NCBI GenBank assembly: GCA_026397455.1
Contig: JAPLUX010000126.1
Location: 1 to 6,322 of the forward strand
Length of the DNA: 6,322 nucleotides
Reading direction: 5' to 3'
Source of the DNA: Candidatus Aenigmatarchaeota archaeon
GTDB lineage: Archaea; Aenigmatarchaeota; Aenigmatarchaeia; CG10238-14
This document shows positions 1 through 5,234 of this stretch, piece by piece. The position numbers and the translations under genes were made by a program. Each line of letters begins with the position of its first letter. Within the stretch, counting starts at the first letter, position 1. A model generated the notes under the pieces. It saw nothing but the letters and a program-made list of their open reading frames with translations, had not been told where the DNA came from and ran no database searches.

Positions 1-1
1 A

Positions 2-592
2 AAAGAAACTTATAACAAACTCATAGAAACTTACATGTCGATGTTTGAATTTGTAAAAGAAAAGAATATAATTTTGGCTGGTGTTGTGGAGGATAGTCGA
101 AGAATAAAGTTTTGTGATATCTTGAATAGAAGAATGTTGCCACAAATTAACTCAGAAATGACGAAAGAATTGAAGCTGATACTAGAGAAGACTAAGGATA
201 CAAACTTACTTTATTATACACTAGAAAAAGGAGACAGGACTTGTGTGTTCAACTACTCACAAAATCCAACAGTCCATCCAGTACTCAAAGAATTTGAAAA
301 AATGAATGATTCTTTCTACAGTTTTTATTTGAAAACAGTTGATTTTGATAGACCTTTGAGGGTTGATTTGCTATGTTTTAAAGATGTATTGGATGTTGTA
401 GAAAGACTATCTTCAATCTTGATGCAAATGAGTGGACATTCGGGCTACGGTATACCTTCTGTTTTAATAGAAGCTGATCAAAGAGCAAAATTATCAGAGA
501 AAGATTTGGACATGTTCTACTCTGATTTGATCAGTAGGATAGGTAACATATCCACACTATTTAAGATGAGAAGAGAGATGAGACCTTTTTAA
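2..592 (+). CDS. NurA-like nuclease, C-terminal fragment (5' end outside window)
   Basis: The frame has no stop back to base 2, so the ATG codons at 35 and 41 are probably internal and the gene starts outside the window; 196 residues are visible. I read it as the C-terminal part of a NurA-domain protein, the 5'-3' nuclease that works with the HerA translocase in archaeal DNA end resection. Supporting features, numbered from the ATG at 35, are an LAGVVEDSRR segment near residue 14 (compare the LAGVVKxSRS strand of NurA), a YSFYLKT...RPLRVDL strand pair at about 96-112, and a closing GYGIPSVLIEADQRAKLS helix start at about 137-154, which resembles the G-Y-P-x-x-L-x-x-A-x-x-x-A element of the family. 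The N-terminal DGS metal-binding motif would lie upstream and cannot be checked. No herA, mre11 or rad50 is visible. The stop codon overlaps that of the convergent gene. The family call is made from remembered motifs and is moderate. Confidence 0.62.
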   Translation, partial: KETYNKLIETYMSMFEFVKEKNIILAGVVEDSRRIKFCDILNRRMLPQINSEMTKELKLILEKTKDTNLLYYTLEKGDRTCVFNYSQNPTVHPVLKEFEKMNDSFYSFYLKTVDFDRPLRVDLLCFKDVLDVVERLSSILMQMSGHSGYGIPSVLIEADQRAKLSEKDLDMFYSDLISRIGNISTLFKMRREMRPF

Positions 593-1305
593 CCCTTACT
601 CAAAAGCAGGTCGACATTATTCAAACGAACTTTTTCCACTTTTCCTGTTATAGTTAATGAACTATCAGTTTGTTCAACAGTACCAAGGAAGTTTGTGATT
701 TCAAGACTGTCTCCTTTCAACGTGAGTGGTGACCAATCTTTCAATGTTAATAATCCTGAAACCCCTGAAAGAGTTATCTTTTCTTTATAAAAATTAGTCA
801 TTGTATATTCAACTGGTTTTCCAACTAAAGAGAATTCAACCGTTTTTTCTCCAGTTTTAGGCGAGAAAACTATTCCGTTCAATTCAACAGAAGTGGATTG
901 ACCAGAGATTCTCATCACATTATCCGTATCAATCATGATAGTGCCGGTCATGCTATCAGTATTAAATTCCACTTCATTATTGTCTTTCACGTTTATGTTC
1001 TGTCCGCCGATTGTTATCGTATTATATTCCAGTTTTCCGTTAAAACCAATATTTTCGATGTCAAAATTTTGTCCTTTAAAAATATCCGAAGTGGATGTTA
1101 TGGTTGCTTCAAAGGTATTGTTTGGATAGGTTCTAGGACCTTTTAATTTGCCTGTTACCCCTTTAAAGAAATTGCCTGCTATTGTGATGTATTTGTCCAA
1201 GTATTTTTGTTTTAAATCCTTTCCTTGGTTTGAAAAAAACAATAAAGCAGCGACTGCAACTATGATGAATAGTGTAAGCGTTATTTTCCAGTTCATGATA
1301 CTCAT
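589..1305 (-). CDS. Membrane-anchored beta-rich protein of unknown function
   Basis: I do not recognise this 238-residue protein. Residues 8-24 form one hydrophobic segment after a short Lys-containing N-terminus, which fits a signal anchor or uncleaved signal peptide with the remainder outside the membrane. No lipobox Cys follows it. After a Lys-rich linker (about 28-60) the rest is rich in Thr, Ser, Asn, Gly and alternating hydrophobic residues, as in stacked beta strands. The stretch at about 190-238 repeats a pattern of 'L-T-L-K-G-D-x-L-E-I' then 'L-T-I-T-G-K-V-x-x-V', reminiscent of LptA/LptC-type beta folds, but this is only a shape resemblance. There are no Cys residues and no obvious catalytic motif. 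Start choice: ATG 1305 gives the longest frame, but ATG 1296 (residue 4) is equally possible; neither has a clear Shine-Dalgarno site, so a leaderless message is likely. It is divergent from the DUF1512 gene and convergent with the NurA-like gene. Confidence 0.75.
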   Translation of the reverse strand: MSIMNWKITLTLFIIVAVAALLFFSNQGKDLKQKYLDKYITIAGNFFKGVTGKLKGPRTYPNNTFEATITSTSDIFKGQNFDIENIGFNGKLEYNTITIGGQNINVKDNNEVEFNTDSMTGTIMIDTDNVMRISGQSTSVELNGIVFSPKTGEKTVEFSLVGKPVEYTMTNFYKEKITLSGVSGLLTLKDWSPLTLKGDSLEITNFLGTVEQTDSSLTITGKVEKVRLNNVDLLLSKG

Positions 1306-1361
1306 CTATATTTATAATATTATAATGTTAAATTAATGATAAATTTAAGTATGGTGATTCT
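1306..1361. promoter_or_regulatory. Divergent AT-rich promoter region with palindromic TATA-like element
   Basis: These 56 bases separate two divergent genes. They contain a perfect 14-bp palindrome, TTATAATATTATAA, at 1312-1325, which reads as a TATA-like box on both strands. On the plus strand, a start about 26 bases downstream of its centre would fall near 1345, leaving a leader of about 17 bases that contains the Shine-Dalgarno site at 1353. On the minus strand the same spacing would put the start near 1292, close to the second ATG at 1296, which would favour a leaderless message from that codon. The promoter role is inferred from position and base composition; an AT-rich genome can produce such palindromes by chance. 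Confidence 0.5.
1353..1358 (+). promoter_or_regulatory. Shine-Dalgarno site that decides the TTG start of the DUF1512 gene
   Basis: GGTGAT matches the part of the archaeal ribosome-binding consensus GGAGGTGATC that pairs with the 16S rRNA 3' end. It lies three bases before TTG 1362. No in-frame ATG or GTG occurs between the upstream stop at 1329-1331 and this codon, so the site supports TTG as the real start. Confidence 0.65.
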
Positions 1362-2555
1362 TTGGCTGGAATTGGGGATAGTGTTTGGGGTCAGGTTATA
1401 AGCATAATCATGTTCATAGTGTTCATATTCTTCTACCAGAGAATAATGGTCACGCAGATACTTTTCAAGCTTGAAAAGAGCGCTGAATTATTGGAGAGTA
1501 TGTCGACAAAGGCAGAAATGATTGTTCTTAAGAAGATTAGTAAGAAATCAAACAGTAAATTGAAGAACAGTGTTAAAAACTTCCTTGAATTCTTCGTTAT
1601 CTCACCAGTTGATATGGATCCTTATGGTATAATAAAGAAAATGGAACATTTAGTTAATTTAGAAAAGGAACGATTCAAGTATTTCGTCGGACGGGTAGCT
1701 CCTGATGTCAATTCTGAAGAACAAGCAAACATAATGATGGGTTTGTCTGCGGCTATGAGTCTGTATCAAGTAGCAAAAGTAGTAAGACATTTTGTTGAAT
1801 TGATAAAAAAAACGAAGAGTATAAACCTCGCGATGGTAATACAGATGCAATTGCCTTTAATCGAGATGATTGGAAAGGCATTATTGAGAGGAACAGAGGC
1901 TTTGAGTAACGGTTGGCCTGTCGGTGATACTATCGGGGCTTTTATAGCTGCTGATATAACCGGTGATGCAAAAATTATTGATGTTGACGATGAGACTGTA
2001 GTTGCGAGAAAAAAATACAAGAATAAGGATGTAATCATAGTCAAAGCAAAAGGACCTGGGGGAAGAACAGGAAACCCTGGAAAAGTTGTCGAAAGTATCT
2101 GTAATAAAGAAAAGGTTGCAAAAATAATCACTATTGATGCTGCGTTGAAATTGGAAGGAGAAAAAACAGGCAGTGTTGCTGAAGGTGTAGGAGTAGCGAT
2201 TGGAGGTATTGGCACAGATAAATCCTATGTGGAAGAAGTTGCAGTCAAGAAAAAATTACCGTTGGATACGATCATAATAAAGATGGGTCAAGAAGAAGCT
2301 ATAATGCCCATGAAAAAGTCTATATATGATTCTTTACCAAAAGTCATGAATGCGTTGAATGAGACGATAGCTAGAACCAAAGAAAAAGGAAAGATAATCA
2401 TCGTTGGTGTTGGTAATACCTCTGGTGTCGGCAACGATAGAAAAAGTATTGAAAAAAGTAAGAAAATAATAAATGAAAACATTAAAAAAATGAAAGAGTT
2501 GGAGAAAAAAAAGAAGAAAAGATTCAGTTTTCTTTCTCTTTCTGAGTGGTCGTGA
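1362..2555 (+). CDS. DUF1512 family membrane protein
   Basis: This 397-residue protein matches my memory of DUF1512 (Pfam PF07431), an archaeal family of unknown function. One transmembrane segment lies at about residues 9-29; a basic linker and a helical region (about 35-180) follow, then a Gly-rich alpha/beta domain. Family-like motifs are GWPVGDTIGA (184-193), GPGGRTGNPGK (231-241), GVGVAIGGIGT (275-285), MGQEEAIMPMKK (308-319) and VGVGNTSGVGN (348-358). The last 25 residues are strongly basic (a run of Lys at 382-386) with a short aromatic tail, which could be a membrane- or nucleic-acid-facing end. The topology is probably a single N-terminal anchor with a cytoplasmic body, judged from the positive charges after the segment. 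Translation starts at TTG with a GGTGAT site. The stop codon TGA overlaps the tmk ATG by one base, so the two genes are very likely one operon with coupled translation. The Gly-rich motifs suggest ligand binding, but no function is assigned. Confidence 0.85.
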   Translation: MAGIGDSVWGQVISIIMFIVFIFFYQRIMVTQILFKLEKSAELLESMSTKAEMIVLKKISKKSNSKLKNSVKNFLEFFVISPVDMDPYGIIKKMEHLVNLEKERFKYFVGRVAPDVNSEEQANIMMGLSAAMSLYQVAKVVRHFVELIKKTKSINLAMVIQMQLPLIEMIGKALLRGTEALSNGWPVGDTIGAFIAADITGDAKIIDVDDETVVARKKYKNKDVIIVKAKGPGGRTGNPGKVVESICNKEKVAKIITIDAALKLEGEKTGSVAEGVGVAIGGIGTDKSYVEEVAVKKKLPLDTIIIKMGQEEAIMPMKKSIYDSLPKVMNALNETIARTKEKGKIIIVGVGNTSGVGNDRKSIEKSKKIINENIKKMKELEKKKKKRFSFLSLSEWS

Positions 2556-3163
2556 TGAAAAGAGGTATTTTTATCGTCCTTGAGGGACCTGATGGTTCTG
2601 GACAATCTACACAAACTGAATTATTAGCAAGATGGTTCAAAAAAAATAACCGTAGAGTTTTCGTAACAAAAGAGCCGACTAACAGTTTGATTGGTGGTAT
2701 AATTAGGTCGATCCTGAAGAAGGAATGGCAAGTTGATATGAAAACTTTACAGTTGCTTTTTGCAGCAGATAGAGCTTATCATTTGCGAGCGGAGATTGAA
2801 CCTTTTTTGAAAAAGGGAATAGATGTAATATCCGACCGTTATGTCTTATCGACCTTAGCCTTTGGTTCACTAGAAGAAGATTTGGAATGGTTGAAAAAAA
2901 TCAACTCGAAATTTCTTGAGCCGGACTTGACTTTTATACTGAACGTTCCAGGCAAAGTATGTGCTGAAAGAATAGCGAGATCAAGGTTCAGTTTTGAGAT
3001 ATTTGAAACTGCTGACAAGTTGGAAAAAATAAGGAACAATTACATTGGTTTAAAGGATTATCAAAAAAACATTCATGTTATAGTTGGCGATGGAAGAAAA
3101 CCAGAAGAGGTACACAAGGAAATAGTTGGAATTGTGGAAAAATATTGTAAAAAAATGAGATAA
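2555..3163 (+). CDS. tmk: Thymidylate kinase (dTMP kinase)
   Basis: Phosphorylates dTMP to dTDP with ATP in the cytoplasm, the step after thymidylate synthase. At 202 residues it has the usual family length. Visible motifs are the P-loop GPDGSGQST (11-19) after the IFIVLE strand, TKEPT (38-42), FAADRAYH (69-76), the family signature DRYVLSTLAF (94-103), LEPDLTFIL (121-129), and a lid-like RSRFSFEIFE (142-151) followed by KIRNNY (158-163). The P-loop carries Gln17 (CAA at 2603-2605) where most kinases have the phosphate-binding Lys. I chose ATG 2555 because homologues begin just before the first beta strand. GTG 2546 and GTG 2552 are in frame and would add three residues or one. The start overlaps the DUF1512 stop as TGATG; a weak GAGTGGT lies just upstream. 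The thyX and dut genes follow on the same strand, completing the dUTP-to-dTDP route. Confidence 0.92.
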   Translation: MKRGIFIVLEGPDGSGQSTQTELLARWFKKNNRRVFVTKEPTNSLIGGIIRSILKKEWQVDMKTLQLLFAADRAYHLRAEIEPFLKKGIDVISDRYVLSTLAFGSLEEDLEWLKKINSKFLEPDLTFILNVPGKVCAERIARSRFSFEIFETADKLEKIRNNYIGLKDYQKNIHVIVGDGRKPEEVHKEIVGIVEKYCKKMR

Positions 3164-3216
3164 AAATCTAAACTTAAATTTTAATAACAACAATTCTTTA
3201 GGGAGGGTGTTCATTG
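3164..3216 (+). promoter_or_regulatory. Short AT-rich gap with possible promoter, and Shine-Dalgarno site for thyX
   Basis: This gap of about 50 bases is the only real spacer inside the plus-strand block. Its first part is very AT-rich; CTTAAATT at 3173-3180 could be a TATA-like box giving a start near 3202. GGGAGGGTG at 3201-3209 is a strong Shine-Dalgarno-like site: GGAGG ends 7 bases before TTG 3214 and 10 before ATG 3217. The ribosome site is well supported. The promoter is a guess, and read-through from tmk is equally possible. Confidence 0.45.
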
Positions 3217-4728
3217 ATGAGCTTCAGTCAAGAAGAAATCACTTTATTGAATAAACACGTCTCAGACATAGAAAAAAACATTTATGTTATCTACAACCTA
3301 CCACCAGAAGTAATAGCTGTTTTGTTCGGTTATGTGAGTAGGAATCCTTTAAGTTTCAGAGAAAATCTATTGAAACTCATCAAAGGAAAAGAACTGAATA
3401 TAGGAAGATTGATAGATGCATTTGGAAATCAAGGGTTTGATTATTCAGAAGCAAAAGAGAAAGCCAGACAATTCCATGAAAGATGGATCATTGGCTATGG
3501 TCATTCTTCTGTCGCTGAACATGCTGTTGCTTCGATCGCGATAGAGGATGTTTCTATACTTGCTACTAAAGTCATAGAAGATAATAGATTGGCTTCTTAC
3601 ACAGAAAAATCCACGCGTTATCAAATATTTGATAAGAGTCGGTACTACAAACCAAAAAAAATAATGGATTCCTCTCATGGTAAATTGTTCGAGAAAACTT
3701 GTAATCATTTCTTTGATAATTACAACGAAATCATACCAAAGATGATAGAGTTTGTCAAAGAAAAATATCCAAGAACAAAAGATATGGATGAAAATTTTTA
3801 TGAAAGTATCAGCAAAGCTAGAGCATGTGACATAACTAGATACATCTTGCCTGCTGCAACTTTAACGAACTTAGCGATGACTGCAAACGCCAGGGCTATA
3901 GAGCATGCCATCACCAAGTTATTATCTCATCCGTTAGATGAGATGAGAGATATCGGAAAATTGATGAAAGAAGAAGTTCTAAAAATAATACCTACTTTAG
4001 TCAAATATGCTGATTATAATCCTTACATTGATGGGACAAATAAAGCGATGGAAGAGTTAACAAAGAATGTTATGAAATTTAATCGTATTGTTGAGAATAA
4101 ACCAGTGACTCTAGTAGAATTCGATCCTGATGCGGATGATAAATTGGTCACAGCTTTGCTCTACCGTTATTCAAAATATCCTTACAGTCAGATAAAAAGT
4201 TTAGTCAAGAAAATGAGTCAGAAAGAAAAGGAGAAAGTTATAGACGAATTTTTGAAAAGAATGGGAAAACATGACATGCCCATGAGAGAATTAGAACACA
4301 TCAATTACACGTTTGATATAATGATTGATTATGGTGCTTTCCGTGATATTCAAAGACACAGAATCTGTACTCAAACGAATCAAGAGTTGACAGTAGAACA
4401 TGGGTTTGATATACCACAAGAAATTATAGAAGCAGGTTTTGAGAATAAATTTAAAGAATGTATGAAGATGGCTGTTGGAGCATTCAATGAAATATCGAAA
4501 GAATTTCCGAAAGAAGCCCAGTATGTTGTTCCATTGGCTTTTAGAAAAAGTACACTATTTACTTGGGACCTGCGTGAACTTCATCATTTCATAAAACTTA
4601 GAAGTAGTATGGAAGGACATGAATCTTATCGTAAGATTGCACAACAAGTTTTTGATGAGATAGAAAAAGTACATCCGTTTTTAGCTCGTTATATAAGAGT
4701 GGACAAGTCGTCTGGACCAGCGAGGTGA
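3217..4728 (+). CDS. thyX: Tandem-domain ThyX-family thymidylate synthase (FAD-dependent)
   Basis: ThyX makes dTMP from dUMP using a folate-type methylene donor, FAD and NAD(P)H. Classical ThyX has about 220-250 residues; this protein has 503 and reads as two ThyX-like halves. Half 1 has GYGHSSVAEH (93-102), a signature-like DNRLASYTEKSTRY (122-135), RYILP (208-212) and NARAIEH (224-230), then an Asp-Glu-Met-Arg helix (241-244). Half 2 has LEHINYTFDI (359-368), an intact RHR (380-382), VVPLAF (437-442), WDLRELHHFIKLR (450-462) and GHESYR (467-472), where single-domain enzymes have an AQ-x-E-I-R/Q-like helix. The usual signature RHRxxSxNExSxRY is thus divided: half 1 keeps S, E, S and RY but has Asp-Asn-Arg for RHR; half 2 keeps RHR but lacks the later residues. 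ATG 3217 is my choice; TTG 3214 directly before it is also possible. Two-domain proteins of this size are, as I recall, known in some archaea and bacteria. The tmk and dut neighbours support a dTMP-synthesis role. Confidence 0.85.
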   Translation: MSFSQEEITLLNKHVSDIEKNIYVIYNLPPEVIAVLFGYVSRNPLSFRENLLKLIKGKELNIGRLIDAFGNQGFDYSEAKEKARQFHERWIIGYGHSSVAEHAVASIAIEDVSILATKVIEDNRLASYTEKSTRYQIFDKSRYYKPKKIMDSSHGKLFEKTCNHFFDNYNEIIPKMIEFVKEKYPRTKDMDENFYESISKARACDITRYILPAATLTNLAMTANARAIEHAITKLLSHPLDEMRDIGKLMKEEVLKIIPTLVKYADYNPYIDGTNKAMEELTKNVMKFNRIVENKPVTLVEFDPDADDKLVTALLYRYSKYPYSQIKSLVKKMSQKEKEKVIDEFLKRMGKHDMPMRELEHINYTFDIMIDYGAFRDIQRHRICTQTNQELTVEHGFDIPQEIIEAGFENKFKECMKMAVGAFNEISKEFPKEAQYVVPLAFRKSTLFTWDLRELHHFIKLRSSMEGHESYRKIAQQVFDEIEKVHPFLARYIRVDKSSGPAR

Positions 4729-4730
4729 TT
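4722..4730 (+). promoter_or_regulatory. Shine-Dalgarno site of dut, overlapping the thyX stop
   Basis: GAGGTGATT pairs almost perfectly with the archaeal 16S rRNA tail and lies two bases before ATG 4733. The thyX stop TGA (4726-4728) is embedded in it, so a ribosome ending thyX sits on the dut ribosome site; translational coupling is likely. Confidence 0.7.
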
Positions 4731-4732
4731 GA

Positions 4733-5233
4733 ATGGCCGTAATAGGAAATGAAAAAATTCTAGAGTTGATCGAAAAGGAAAAATTAATCGAGAATGTGGA
4801 TAATAATAATGTTCAACCGAGTGGGGTTGATCTCAGAGTAAAAACTGTATACAGACTAAAGAATGGTGGATATCTTGGAGTTAAAAATAGACAGACACCT
4901 AACGTAGATATTGTTTCTGATAAGGTTGGTGAGAAAATTACTATTAAACCGAATGAATTTGTACTCGTTGAGACGATGGAAAAAGTAAACATGCCCAAGA
5001 ATTTGTTGGCTTTGATATTACCGAGAAGCAGTCTGTTCAGATGCGGTGTTAGCTTACATACTGCTGTGGTTGACCCTGGTTTTGTTGGAACATTGACGTT
5101 TGGAATGAAGAATTTAAGCGAACATCCTTTTGAAATAGAAATTGGTTCGAAGATAGGACAGATTGTTTTTGAAGAAGTTAAAGGGAATACTAAACTTTAT
5201 GACGGAAAGTATCAGGGAGGTAAGGTGACTTAA
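4733..5233 (+). CDS. dut: dUTP diphosphatase, archaeal Dcd-like type
   Basis: This 166-residue protein belongs to the dCTP deaminase/dUTPase superfamily. Motifs are QPSGVDLR (28-35), PRSSLFRCGVS (97-107), VDPGFVGTLTF (113-123), an Asn at 127, IGQIVFEEV (141-149) and a C-terminal YDGKYQGG (156-163). I prefer dUTPase over dCTP deaminase for two reasons. Counting from Asp114, the position of the deaminase catalytic Glu (E. coli Dcd Glu138) is Gly124 here. Also, the sequence VDPG-x-x-G-x-LT with a closing Y-x-G-x-YQG tail resembles the monofunctional archaeal dUTPases, in which that Glu is likewise absent. It would hydrolyse dUTP to dUMP and pyrophosphate, keeping uracil out of DNA and supplying the ThyX substrate. 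The start ATG has an excellent ribosome site and lies 4 bases after the thyX stop. The gene ends one base before the stop of the convergent gene. Automated annotation may label it dCTP deaminase (dcd). Confidence 0.8.
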   Translation: MAVIGNEKILELIEKEKLIENVDNNNVQPSGVDLRVKTVYRLKNGGYLGVKNRQTPNVDIVSDKVGEKITIKPNEFVLVETMEKVNMPKNLLALILPRSSLFRCGVSLHTAVVDPGFVGTLTFGMKNLSEHPFEIEIGSKIGQIVFEEVKGNTKLYDGKYQGGKVT

Positions 5234-5234
5234 T

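Noticed and set aside
35..592. Treating ATG 35 as the true start of the NurA-like gene
   Set aside because: The frame is open upstream to base 2 with no stop, there is no ribosome site before 35, and the conserved segments present correspond to the C-terminal part of the family.
898..1336. Several short plus-strand frames opposite the beta-rich protein gene
   Set aside because: They are mutually overlapping, lack ribosome sites, and the minus frame is longer and has a plausible signal anchor.
1766..2215. 149-codon open frame on the minus strand inside the DUF1512 gene
   Set aside because: It lies fully antisense to a recognised family, is an odd Pro/Ile/Phe-rich product typical of a reverse-complement shadow, and has no ribosome site.
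2288..2614. Minus-strand frame across the DUF1512/tmk junction
   Set aside because: Its poly-Phe run comes from the complement of the Lys-rich DUF1512 tail; it overlaps two supported genes.
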